Origin: Candidatus Nanopelagicales bacterium
Lineage (GTDB): Bacteria; Actinomycetota; Actinomycetes; S36-B12; UBA10799
NCBI GenBank assembly: GCA_025455985.1
Contig: JALOLM010000050.1
Location: 1 to 9,386 of the forward strand
Reading direction: 5' to 3'
Length of the DNA stretch: 9,386 nucleotides
Positions 1 through 6,040 of this stretch are shown one piece after another; the first letter of the stretch is position 1; each line of letters begins with the position of its first letter. Below the pieces are notes generated by a model. It had not been told where the DNA came from. It did not search any database and saw nothing but the letters and a program-made list of their open reading frames with translations. Position numbers and translations under genes: made by a program.

Positions 1-2
1 GA

Positions 3-77
3 GGCCGGCAACGGTCCACCTTCGACTGCAGCGACTGCGGTGCGGAGATCACCGCCGAAGCGCTGATGGAACCTTGA
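3..77 (+). CDS. C-terminal end of an upstream phage gene with a CxxC motif (partial)
   Basis: Only the last 24 codons are in the window. The frame beginning at base 3 reads through to TGA at 75-77, ending with FDCSDCGAEITAEALMEP. The Cys-x2-Cys pair (DCSDC) suggests half of a zinc-binding knuckle, but the partner residues would lie upstream. The stop overlaps the TTG start of the terminase gene by four bases (TTGA, 74-77), the same overlap style as later junctions here. That overlap is the main reason to believe this frame is coding. Genes just before a large terminase are often a small terminase subunit or an HNH nuclease, but nothing visible decides between these. Confidence 0.5.
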   Translation, partial: GRQRSTFDCSDCGAEITAEALMEP

Positions 78-1513
78 CCACCACCGCCGCGGACGCGGCC
101 CCCACCCGGCTGGTCTTTCAGCGGTGGCCGCAGGACCGCGACGAACTGCACCTGTTCACCGAAGTCGTGTTCGGCGTGTCCGTCCCCCGCATCAAGGTCT
201 GCGACGGGCACACAAGCCCCTTCGAAGCGCTCGCGCAGGCGTACTTCGCGGAGGTCCCCGTCGCCCTCTGGCACGGCAGCCGAGGCTTCGGCGGGAAGTC
301 CTTCAACCTGGCCCTCCTCTCCGTCCTCGAGGCGACCTGCCTGGGCGCTTCAGTCACCATCCTCGGCGGGTCCGGGCAGCAGTCGATGCGGGTCTACGAA
401 CACATGCTCGGCATGTGGCACCACCCCTACGCCCCCAAGCAGGTCCTCGCAGGGGAACCGACCCGCTACCTGACCCGGTTCCGGAACGGCAACTCCATCG
501 TCGCGCTCACCGCATCCCAGACCAGCGTCCGAGGCCCCCACCCGCAACGGCTCCGCATGGACGAGATCGACGAGATGGACCAGGGCATCTTCACCGCCGC
601 GATGGGTCAGACGATGCGGAACAAGAAGAACCCCGAGATCGACACGCAAACCGTCGCGTCCAGCACCTGGCAGTACCCGGACAAGACGATGGCGTGGGCG
701 ATGAAAGAGGCGGGGCAGAAGGGGTGGCCGGTCCACTCCTGGTGCTACCGGGAAACGTCCGCTGAGGGCGGCTGGCTGACAGCAGAAGAGATCGAGAGGA
801 AGCGGAACGAAGTCCCGCAAGCGATGTGGGTGGTGGAGTACGACCTGCAGGAGCCGTCGGTCGAGGGTCGGGCGATCGACGGCCCAGCAGTCGATCTCTA
901 CTTCGACCCCGAACTGGGTGAGCACGAGGGAGCACTCGACGAAGAGATCATCCTCGAACCGCCCGTGCCGGGGGCCAGGTACGTCACCGGGGTCGACTGG
1001 GCCAAGACCACCGACTGGACGGTGATCCGCACCTACCGCACCGACGTCGCACCGTGGCGGGAGGTCGCGTTCGTCCGGACCGGCAGGAAGCGGTGGCCGC
1101 TGATGGTCGGGATGCTCACCGACCGGTGGGACCGGTACGGCGGCGCGGTGTGGCACGACGCCACCGGCCTGGGGAACGTGATCGCCGACTACCTGCCCGA
1201 CCGGATGGTCGACGCCCGAGTGGTTGAGGACGTCCAGATGATCGGCCGGCGCAGGGAGTCGCTGTTCAGCGAGTACGTGTCAGCGATCGAGCAGCACGCC
1301 CTCAAGACCGCCCGGATCCGCTACGCCTACGACGAGCACCGGTACGCCACAGAGGACGACTTCCGGTCCGGCGCGTCGGGCCACCCTCCCGACTCTTGCG
1401 TCGCTGGTGCGTTAGCGTGGGCGGCACGGCACGCCGCCGACAAGGACCTGGCAGACGCCAGACCCGACGTCGAGTCGTTCGAACGTGAGCAGTCACCGTG
1501 GGAAGGACTCTAG
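74..1513 (+). CDS. terL: phage terminase large subunit (packaging ATPase and nuclease)
   Basis: This is the motor that packages phage DNA into procapsids and cuts the concatemer. The 479-residue length is normal for the family. ATPase part: a Walker A-like GSRGFGGKS at residues 68-76, a Walker B strand ending MDEID at 162-166 (D163, E164), and a likely coupling motif VASST near 194-198. Nuclease part: three acidic sites in RNase H-like order, D308 in VTGVDWAKTTDW, D362 in WHDATGLGN and D440 in GHPPDSCVAGALAW. Start: TTG at 74, with only a weak GGA upstream, chosen because TTGA overlaps the stop of the previous gene and implies translational coupling. The start is less certain than the gene. 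It is followed by a holin gene after 2 bases, not by a portal gene as in most tailed phages. The terminase assignment rests on the motifs seen. Confidence 0.93.
   Translation: MTTTAADAAPTRLVFQRWPQDRDELHLFTEVVFGVSVPRIKVCDGHTSPFEALAQAYFAEVPVALWHGSRGFGGKSFNLALLSVLEATCLGASVTILGGSGQQSMRVYEHMLGMWHHPYAPKQVLAGEPTRYLTRFRNGNSIVALTASQTSVRGPHPQRLRMDEIDEMDQGIFTAAMGQTMRNKKNPEIDTQTVASSTWQYPDKTMAWAMKEAGQKGWPVHSWCYRETSAEGGWLTAEEIERKRNEVPQAMWVVEYDLQEPSVEGRAIDGPAVDLYFDPELGEHEGALDEEIILEPPVPGARYVTGVDWAKTTDWTVIRTYRTDVAPWREVAFVRTGRKRWPLMVGMLTDRWDRYGGAVWHDATGLGNVIADYLPDRMVDARVVEDVQMIGRRRESLFSEYVSAIEQHALKTARIRYAYDEHRYATEDDFRSGASGHPPDSCVAGALAWAARHAADKDLADARPDVESFEREQSPWEGL
1503..1507 (+). promoter_or_regulatory. ribosome binding site fixing the holin start
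   Basis: AAGGA lies 8 bases before ATG 1516, inside the last codons of the terminase gene. It supports ATG 1516 over the in-frame GTG at 1498, which has no comparable site and would add six residues overlapping the terminase. Confidence 0.6.
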
Positions 1514-1515
1514 AG

Positions 1516-1836
1516 ATGAACCACCTGAAGGCAGCCTGGGGCAAGACGAAGGCGTGGTTGAAGCGGCAGGCCGACGTTCTCGAGCGGGGCGTGTGGACGG
1601 CGCTGCAGGTGGTGTCCGCAGCCGCGGTCGTCGAGTTCTTCGAACTGGACCCCGTCTGGACCGTCCCGATCGCGGCTGGGCTGGCGTTCCTCAAGGGTGT
1701 CATCGCCCGCCGCTACGGCAACGGGTCCGCCGCCACCTTGCCGATGAGCCTGGACCCGGTACCGATCGAGGACCTGATCGACGTGGTCGACGAGATCGAA
1801 GCCGGCGACTTCGGACCGCGGGAGGGTGGCGCGTGA
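1516..1836 (+). CDS. r1t-type phage holin
   Basis: A 106-residue protein with an amphipathic basic N-terminus (KAAWGKTKAWLKRQ), then two hydrophobic stretches. These are roughly residues 26-42 (WTALQVVSAAAVVEFF) and 46-64 (VWTVPIAAGLAFLKGVIA). The tail is acidic. Two membrane helices followed by a LAFLKG-type motif and a short NGSAATL-like segment match the layout of the r1t/actinophage holin family, which permeabilises the cytoplasmic membrane at the end of infection. The ATG start has AAGGA at 1503-1507. The stop overlaps the next gene's start (GTGA, 1833-1836). The family call is by recognition of pattern, not by alignment. A membrane protein of other function cannot be fully excluded, but size, position and topology fit a holin. 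Confidence 0.78.
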   Translation: MNHLKAAWGKTKAWLKRQADVLERGVWTALQVVSAAAVVEFFELDPVWTVPIAAGLAFLKGVIARRYGNGSAATLPMSLDPVPIEDLIDVVDEIEAGDFGPREGGA

Positions 1837-2150
1837 CCGAGCAGGCAACCGCGGCCCGGTGGGACGTGTCCCCAGCAGACATCGGCCCGAAGCCGGTGCA
1901 GCGGAAAGCCCCCGAGGGAATGCGAACCTTCACCCTGTACCGCCGCAACTCCAACGGCCCGTCAGGGGTGGTCCTTGAGGGGGTCATCTTCTCCACCGGC
2001 AAGACGATCGTCCACTGGTTGACGCCGGCCCCGCAGGGGTCGCTGAACATCTTCGAGAACTTCCAGCACTTCCGGAACATTCACGTCCGCGGCCACGACG
2101 GCATGGAGGCCGTGGTCACGTTCGGTGACGGGGAGCAGATCCGCATCTGA
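1833..2150 (+). CDS. small conserved-type actinophage protein, function unknown
   Basis: A 105-residue soluble protein. GTG start at 1833 overlaps the holin stop by four bases and has GGAGGG at 1821-1826, six bases upstream. It reads TFTLYRRNSNGPSGVVLEGVIF at about 32-53 and then GKTIVHWLTPAPQGSLNIFENFQHFRNIHVRGHDGMEAVVTFGD. The pattern of a strand, GVVxEGVxFSxGxxxxxW and a late HGHDG-like turn resembles small proteins of unknown function that I associate with actinobacteriophage structural and lysis regions. The predicted content is mostly beta with no signal peptide or membrane segment. Overlap with the holin suggests co-expression. No catalytic motif is visible, so I assign no function. 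Confidence 0.8.
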   Translation: MTEQATAARWDVSPADIGPKPVQRKAPEGMRTFTLYRRNSNGPSGVVLEGVIFSTGKTIVHWLTPAPQGSLNIFENFQHFRNIHVRGHDGMEAVVTFGDGEQIRI

Positions 2151-2162
2151 GGGAGGCCAGCG

Positions 2163-3227
2163 GTGAGCGACTTCGCTGCAAGGCTTGGACAGGTCGGCTC
2201 CGAAGCCGACACCGCGATCGCTGCCCTGTCGGAGGCGGTGACGAACCGGGACGCCACCATCGCGGACCTGCGGACTGAGAACGCCCGACTGGAAACGGAC
2301 AACGCGTCCCTCACCGTCGAGCGGGACCGGCTCCGCGTCGCGCTCGAGGACTGCCGCAACCCGGTGCCGCCGTACCGGCTGCAGGTCGGGTACTGCCCGA
2401 ACCCGAACACGCCAGCCGAGGTAAACCGGTTGGGGGCGTGGTCGGCCGCTGAGGTGCGACGGTCCTACCTGCCGCCGATCCCAGCAGGGGGCCACCTGCC
2501 GCAGAACCCGACGTTCGCGCAGGACTCCTCCAACGGGCTGCGAACCGCGCACACGTTCAAGTGCCCGGTGCCGGCCGGGGGGAACGCCGGGTCGATGACG
2601 CAGCGGGTCCGGGCGATGCTGAGCGGCGCATACGACGACGAGATCGTCGCGTACATGAAGAAGTCGGCGCAGGACGCCATCTTCGGCTGCGAGCACGAAC
2701 CGGAGAACGACGGGATCGAACCCGCCCTGTGGGCGCAAGGACAGACGCACGGTGGGCGGCTGCTGCGCCGGGCGAACGCTGAGGACGGCGGACTCCGCAA
2801 GTGGGCCGGCAACCTCATGTCGTCCACCGACGCCGCCGACGCCGTGATGCGCTGGTACCCCGGAGACGGGGTCTGGGACATCCTCGGGTGGGACGGGTAC
2901 AACTGGCCGAACCGGAACCCCGGCTCGACGACGATCCCCCGCTGGGTCGAGTTCGAAGAGATCTTCACCCCCGACTGGACCCGCTGCCAGGAACTCGGTG
3001 TCGGGTTCGCCATCTTCGAGTTCGGCTGCCGCAAGCAGGACCTGTGGTCAGCGCCGGGCACGATGAGCCTCCCCACCGAGCAGCAGGCGGCACGGCAGGC
3101 GGACTGGGCTGCGAAGGCCCGCACCGTGATGCTGCAGAAGTTCAAGCCCGAGGTTGCGTGCTACTTCCACCACGACTGGTGGGTCATGAGAGAGAACGGT
3201 CACCGAGCACTTGGAGGCACCGCATGA
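2163..3227 (+). CDS. coiled-coil protein with GH26-like glycoside hydrolase domain
   Basis: A 354-residue protein. Residues about 17-66 form a heptad-like coiled coil (LRTENARLETDNASLTVERDR), and about 71-345 resemble a (beta/alpha)8 glycoside hydrolase of GH26 type. Supporting features are a strand ending IFGCEHEPEND (173-183), where E179 is the likely acid/base, a GWDGYNW motif at 242-248, and AIFEFGC (283-289), where E286 is the likely nucleophile. A final ACYFHHDWW strand (332-340) is also typical. GH26 enzymes cleave beta-mannans or related glucans and xylans; the substrate here is unknown. There is no signal peptide, so release would depend on lysis or on being part of the virion. GTG start with GGGAGG at 2151-2156. 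It sits just after the holin, where an endolysin is often found. It could be a virion-associated depolymerase or a cell-wall polysaccharide hydrolase. Its stop overlaps the protease start (ATGA). Confidence 0.72.
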   Translation: MSDFAARLGQVGSEADTAIAALSEAVTNRDATIADLRTENARLETDNASLTVERDRLRVALEDCRNPVPPYRLQVGYCPNPNTPAEVNRLGAWSAAEVRRSYLPPIPAGGHLPQNPTFAQDSSNGLRTAHTFKCPVPAGGNAGSMTQRVRAMLSGAYDDEIVAYMKKSAQDAIFGCEHEPENDGIEPALWAQGQTHGGRLLRRANAEDGGLRKWAGNLMSSTDAADAVMRWYPGDGVWDILGWDGYNWPNRNPGSTTIPRWVEFEEIFTPDWTRCQELGVGFAIFEFGCRKQDLWSAPGTMSLPTEQQAARQADWAAKARTVMLQKFKPEVACYFHHDWWVMRENGHRALGGTA

Positions 3228-4255
3228 TGAAGAAGGTCCTGGCGGGGGCGGTGACCCTGGCGGCGCTGATCGCTGGTGTGCTGGTCGCCCCCACGGCGCA
3301 GGCGGTCGACCCGCCGCAGTTCTACCAGATCCCAGCCGGCCAGTTCGGCTCGGTGTACGACGCCTTCGACGACGACCCTCGAGTCGAGTCGGTGACCGAC
3401 CAGGGCGATGGAACCTGGCTGGTGGGAGTGGTTGACCAGTCCCACATTGCGGCGCTGAAGGCGGACTACTACGACTACCCGTGGGCGACGTACGAGGTCG
3501 TCGACGACGCCACGCAGCGCGCTGAGACGTGGGACGGCGACGAAGCCCCGTGGAACCCCGGCCTGGAGATCCGCATCTTCCAGAACCCCGGCAACGACGT
3601 GTACGGATGCACCGGGGCGTGGGGCTGGAAGAAGTCGGGTTCGTCGGTGAACTACCTGACCACGGCCGGCCACTGCGCCACCCGAGGGCTGCCCACCGAT
3701 TCCGTCGTGAAGAGCGGCCACAACTCGGACCCGTACAAGATCGGCGACTGGAACGGCCCGGAGTTCTCCACCGTGCTGTCCAACGGCGACTCCGCGTACT
3801 ACGCCACCTCACCGCACTACCGGGGCGACCTTTCCCTGTTCTACGTCAGCAACGGGCAGATGGCGGACAAGGCGTGGTACTCGTCAACGTCAGGTGGGTT
3901 GAAGATCCCGATCGGAACCCCGGTCGACCCCGACTCGTCAACGAACCTGTGCTTCTTCGGGCAGGCTTCACACGTCATGGACTGCGGGTTCTTCATGGAC
4001 CGGGAGAACAACCACTCATACGACGGCCTGTCCGGGGTCTCCCGCATGAAGAAGAACACGTCGACCTGCTACATGACTGACGGCGACTCCGGTGGGCTGG
4101 TGTTCACGCGGGTGATTGAGAACGGTCAACTGGTCCGGATCCGGCCGGTCGGCGTCCTTTCCGGATCCGACAACCCGTGCCTCGGCTACGAACACATCAT
4201 GTTCACGACCGTGCAGATGCTCGACAAAGCCTGGGCCGGCCAGGTCATCAACTGA
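3224..4255 (+). CDS. secreted chymotrypsin-fold (S1-type) serine protease
   Basis: A 343-residue preproprotein. The signal peptide has MMKK, then a hydrophobic core (about 5-22), with likely cleavage after TAQA at residue 27. Residues about 28-115 are acidic and may be a propeptide. The catalytic domain carries a full triad: H150 in TTAGHC, D202 in YRGDLSLFYV and S289 in TDGDSGG. Six cysteines (129, 151, 243, 254, 282, 319) allow three disulfides. C129-C151 around the His and C282-C319 around the Ser match the classic trypsin-family pattern. This resembles the secreted alpha-lytic/streptogrisin-like bacterial proteases. ATG 3224 overlaps the hydrolase stop by four bases and has GGAGG at 3213-3217; ATG 3227 is an alternative start. 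It would be exported by the host Sec (or Tat) system, an unusual fate for a phage product. All key residues are present, so it is probably active. The target is unknown. Confidence 0.9.
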   Translation: MMKKVLAGAVTLAALIAGVLVAPTAQAVDPPQFYQIPAGQFGSVYDAFDDDPRVESVTDQGDGTWLVGVVDQSHIAALKADYYDYPWATYEVVDDATQRAETWDGDEAPWNPGLEIRIFQNPGNDVYGCTGAWGWKKSGSSVNYLTTAGHCATRGLPTDSVVKSGHNSDPYKIGDWNGPEFSTVLSNGDSAYYATSPHYRGDLSLFYVSNGQMADKAWYSSTSGGLKIPIGTPVDPDSSTNLCFFGQASHVMDCGFFMDRENNHSYDGLSGVSRMKKNTSTCYMTDGDSGGLVFTRVIENGQLVRIRPVGVLSGSDNPCLGYEHIMFTTVQMLDKAWAGQVIN

Positions 4256-4266
4256 GGGAGAGCAGC

Positions 4267-4782
4267 ATGAAGATCAGAGCAGGGATGGTGGCTCTTGGGG
4301 CGGTGCTCGCGGCCATGCTGGTCGCGGTCGTCACCGTCACCCCAGCCTCAGCCGCATACACCTGGAGCGAAGAGACTAGCGGAGGCTCCTGCGAAGGGGC
4401 GTCCACGAACGTCTGGGACTGGGTGGTCCTCGACGACAAGGACACCAGCAACAACGGCGACGACAAGTTCGACGTCGGCCCCCGCAGCGACAACGAAGAC
4501 GTCACCATCCAGTCCTGGGAGTGGAGGTGGGTCAACGGGGTCTGGACGCTGGTGAACATCCGCAGCGAAATCCGCTGGGTCGACATCGAGATCCAGAAGA
4601 AGGAAAGCGGGAACTACGTCAACCATTGGTCCAACCGGTGGGACGTCGACGGCAAGTACACGTACGGGCTGCCGAACACCGCGATCGACCGGGGCAAAGA
4701 GCCGCGGGTCCGGGTTGAGATCAAGTTCCAAGACAAGGCTCCGTGCGTTTACCGGGTGGCTTGGTCGAACTCCTGGGAGTGA
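4267..4782 (+). CDS. small secreted Trp-rich protein of unknown function
   Basis: 171 residues. The signal peptide is clear: MKIR, a hydrophobic core (about 6-25), and TPASA as the cleavage region near residue 29. The mature part is about 142 residues, rich in alternating aromatic and charged residues, with some twelve tryptophans (for example WEWRWVNGVW, 84-93) and an acidic Asp/Asn segment (55-78). Two cysteines (C42, C160) near its ends could form one disulfide that closes a beta sandwich. ATG start with GGGAG six bases upstream (4256-4260). It begins 11 bases after the protease gene, so the two are almost certainly co-transcribed. No family is recognised. Possible roles are a protease partner, inhibitor or substrate, or a surface-binding protein; the adjacency is the only evidence for these. 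A hairpin follows its stop. Confidence 0.85.
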   Translation: MKIRAGMVALGAVLAAMLVAVVTVTPASAAYTWSEETSGGSCEGASTNVWDWVVLDDKDTSNNGDDKFDVGPRSDNEDVTIQSWEWRWVNGVWTLVNIRSEIRWVDIEIQKKESGNYVNHWSNRWDVDGKYTYGLPNTAIDRGKEPRVRVEIKFQDKAPCVYRVAWSNSWE

Positions 4783-4793
4783 CACGAGCAGGC

Positions 4794-4830
4794 GCACCGG
4801 GTCGGAGACGCAGGACTCCCGGCCCGGTGC
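4794..4830 (+). terminator. two-tier inverted repeat, possible terminator or attenuator
   Basis: The perfect 8-base arms GCACCGGG (4794-4801) and CCCGGTGC (4823-4830) enclose a second stem GGAG (4804-4807)/CTCC (4816-4819) with an 8-base loop. It starts 11 bases after the stop of the secreted protein gene. No T run follows, so it is not a textbook intrinsic terminator. U-poor hairpins are common ends or pause sites in actinobacterial DNA. It separates the secreted-protein block from the next transcription unit and sits against a likely -10 box. Confidence 0.5.
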
Positions 4831-4832
4831 GT

Positions 4833-4838
4833 TACTCT
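4833..4838 (+). promoter_or_regulatory. likely -10 box of a leaderless promoter
   Basis: TACTCT matches the actinobacterial TANNNT -10 pattern and ends 6 bases before ATG 4845. Transcription would then start at or next to the A of the ATG. The downstream gene has no Shine-Dalgarno sequence, unlike nearly every other gene here, which fits leaderless translation. No convincing -35 is seen; that region falls inside the preceding hairpin. Confidence 0.5.
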
Positions 4839-4844
4839 CAGCCC

Positions 4845-5168
4845 ATGATGGCGACGGGGCGGATCCCGATCCTGCAGCCGAGCACCCGCTGGTGGTGCCC
4901 GAACTGCACGTTCACCGACGTCACGCACAACTCAGGACCGCACACTCGATTCCACAAGTGCCGAGGGCTGAAGGGCCTGACCGCGCCGATGCTGATGGTC
5001 GGCGTGAAGGGGAAGGTTGAGGCCCGAGAGCGCGAGGACTACGTCGGCCGGGACATTGTGACCCGAGACGGCGACGGAACCCCAATCATGAGCATTGTGA
5101 CCACCCGCGACGAAGGGCAGGACTGCACGGTCCTGGCACCCCTCGCGCAGGGATCACTCAAAGAGTGA
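4845..5168 (+). CDS. small zinc-finger-like phage protein, function unknown
   Basis: 107 residues. The N-terminal third has CPNC (C18, C21), then H28, H33, H37 and C39 in CTFTDVTHNSGPHTRFHKC, a good candidate zinc site. The remainder is a conserved-looking segment (GLKGLTAPML, EREDYVG, MSIVTTRDEGQDCTVLAP). I associate this type of protein with the structural regions of actinophages, where it has no established role. The start is taken as ATG 4845, or the adjacent ATG 4848. The frame is open back to GTG 4743, but that would overlap the previous gene and cross the hairpin, and it has low-complexity Arg/Gly/Pro content. No ribosome binding site precedes it; a -10-like box lies directly upstream. 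It may bind nucleic acid or simply be stabilised by zinc. Confidence 0.82.
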   Translation: MMATGRIPILQPSTRWWCPNCTFTDVTHNSGPHTRFHKCRGLKGLTAPMLMVGVKGKVEAREREDYVGRDIVTRDGDGTPIMSIVTTRDEGQDCTVLAPLAQGSLKE

Positions 5169-5180
5169 GAGAGGGCAGCG

Positions 5181-5504
5181 ATGAGTGCTGTTGATGACGC
5201 GGAGAAGGTCCTGAACAAGGCCAGCGCCGCAGCCGAGTACGAGCAGCGCGCCCTTGAGGCCGCTGAGGGAAACATTCAGGCCGCGCAGACCAAGGGTGAG
5301 AAGGCCCGCGCCGCCGCCGACGCCGCGTCCGAGGCGCTCGCCGTCGCACAGTCCGAGCGGAATGAGGTCGCCGACCGGCTGGTCGCCGCGCAGGCCGTTC
5401 GGGACCAGGCGCAGGCCGCGTACGACGAGGCCGTGAGCGCTGCCGGTGGGGTGACCGCCAAGGCCGGCGTCGCCTCTGTCGGCGTCGAGGGAGAGGGCAA
5501 CTGA
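5181..5504 (+). CDS. Ala-rich coiled-coil protein with a fibre-repeat-like tail
   Basis: 107 residues. Residues about 3-86 are a long Ala/Glu/Gln/Arg helix with coiled-coil character (AEYEQRALEAAEGNIQAAQ, SEALAVAQSERNEVADRL). The last 19 residues switch to Gly/Val (GGVTAKAGVASVGVEGEGN). AGVASVGV at 95-102 is identical to a stretch in the repeats of the downstream fibre-like protein (residues 578-585 of that protein). ATG start with GAGGG five bases upstream (5171-5175). It ends one base before the next ATG, so it is co-translated with the probable virion protein. It may be a structural linker, assembly factor or short fibre component; the shared motif hints at a link to the fibre. No enzymatic motif is seen. 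Confidence 0.78.
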   Translation: MSAVDDAEKVLNKASAAAEYEQRALEAAEGNIQAAQTKGEKARAAADAASEALAVAQSERNEVADRLVAAQAVRDQAQAAYDEAVSAAGGVTAKAGVASVGVEGEGN

Positions 5505-5505
5505 C

Positions 5506-5979
5506 ATGGCCTGGACCGACAGCAAGGTGTTCCGGGCGTTCGTCGCGGACGCCTTCGACAACACAGCCGCATTCGACCTGGGATCCGACTCCTTCAAGGT
5601 CGCCCTCTACGACAACGACATCACCCCCGACAACGACGCCACGTCAGCGAACACGGCGTACAACGTCGGCCAGTGGGTCACCACCGGCAATGAGGTGTTC
5701 GAGGCCGGCCAGTGGGCGCAGGGAGGCGTCGCCCTCACCGGGCAGACGCTGAACTCGGCCACCGCCGATGTGGTGTTCTTCGACGCCACCGACACCGCGT
5801 CCGGGTCCGCCGCCGACCTTGCCAACGTGTTCGGGTGCCTGGTCTACGACGACACCCTCACCACCCCGGTCGCCGACCAGGGCATGTCCTACAACTACTT
5901 CGGTGGGACGAACTCGGTCACGAACGGCACGTTCACGGTGCAGTGGAACGCCAACGGGATCTGGCGAGCCACCCTGTAA
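5506..5979 (+). CDS. probable phage virion protein, small beta-rich type
   Basis: 157 residues without signal or membrane segments. It reads SKVFRAFVADAF at the start, then KVALYDNDITPDNDAT (31-46), GQWVTTGNEVFEAGQW (55-70), DLANVFGCLVYDD (104-116) and YNYFGGTNSVTNGTFTVQWNANGIWRATL at the end. The pattern, an N-terminal helix, a short-lived product such as F/Y-K-VALYD strand, and a closing FxVxWNxxGIxRxTL strand, matches a type of small beta-sandwich protein I have seen beside minor tail genes of actinophages, usually annotated as structural or hypothetical. ATG start with GAGAGGG at 5491-5497, eight bases upstream. A strong hairpin follows its stop. Its place just before the fibre-like gene fits a tail or virion decoration role, but this is inference. 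Confidence 0.75.
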   Translation: MAWTDSKVFRAFVADAFDNTAAFDLGSDSFKVALYDNDITPDNDATSANTAYNVGQWVTTGNEVFEAGQWAQGGVALTGQTLNSATADVVFFDATDTASGSAADLANVFGCLVYDDTLTTPVADQGMSYNYFGGTNSVTNGTFTVQWNANGIWRATL

Positions 5980-5993
5980 CACGAACCGCGAGA

Positions 5994-6028
5994 GGGGGGC
6001 AGGGAGGCGAACCGCCACCCTGCCCCTC
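5994..6028 (+). terminator. strong GC-rich hairpin, likely terminator
   Basis: The left arm 5994-6004 (GGGGGGCAGGG) pairs with 6018-6028 (CCCTGCCCCTC) over 11 positions with one G-T pair. The helix continues past an A-A mismatch into GGC/GCC (6006-6008 with 6014-6016) closing a 5-base loop. A short, T-containing tail follows (tccttcatct) but no long T run. It lies 15 bases after the stop of the virion protein gene and 25 bases before the fibre-like ATG. It could end or reduce transcription of the short genes before the fibre gene. Confidence 0.6.
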
Positions 6029-6040
6029 CTTCATCTGCTG

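Noticed and set aside
350..1156. A 268-codon minus-strand open frame opposite the terminase
   Set aside because: Pro/Arg/Val-rich translation without motifs, fully opposite a well-supported gene.
1498..1515. GTG 1498 as the holin start
   Set aside because: It lies in the terminase C-terminus without its own ribosome binding site. ATG 1516 has AAGGA at proper spacing and gives a typical basic N-terminus.
2801..3223. Upstream extension of the protease frame
   Set aside because: The frame is open upstream but the translation is Arg-rich and overlaps the GH26-like gene. The signal peptide begins exactly at ATG 3224 after GGAGG.
4794..4830. Attachment site or transposon end
   Set aside because: It is a single hairpin without a second copy, target duplication, or nearby integrase or transposase.
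4743..4844. N-terminal extension of the zinc-finger-like protein from GTG 4743
   Set aside because: It would overlap the secreted protein gene, cross the hairpin and add an Arg/Gly/Pro-rich leader. The -10-like box at 4833-4838 fits a start at 4845.
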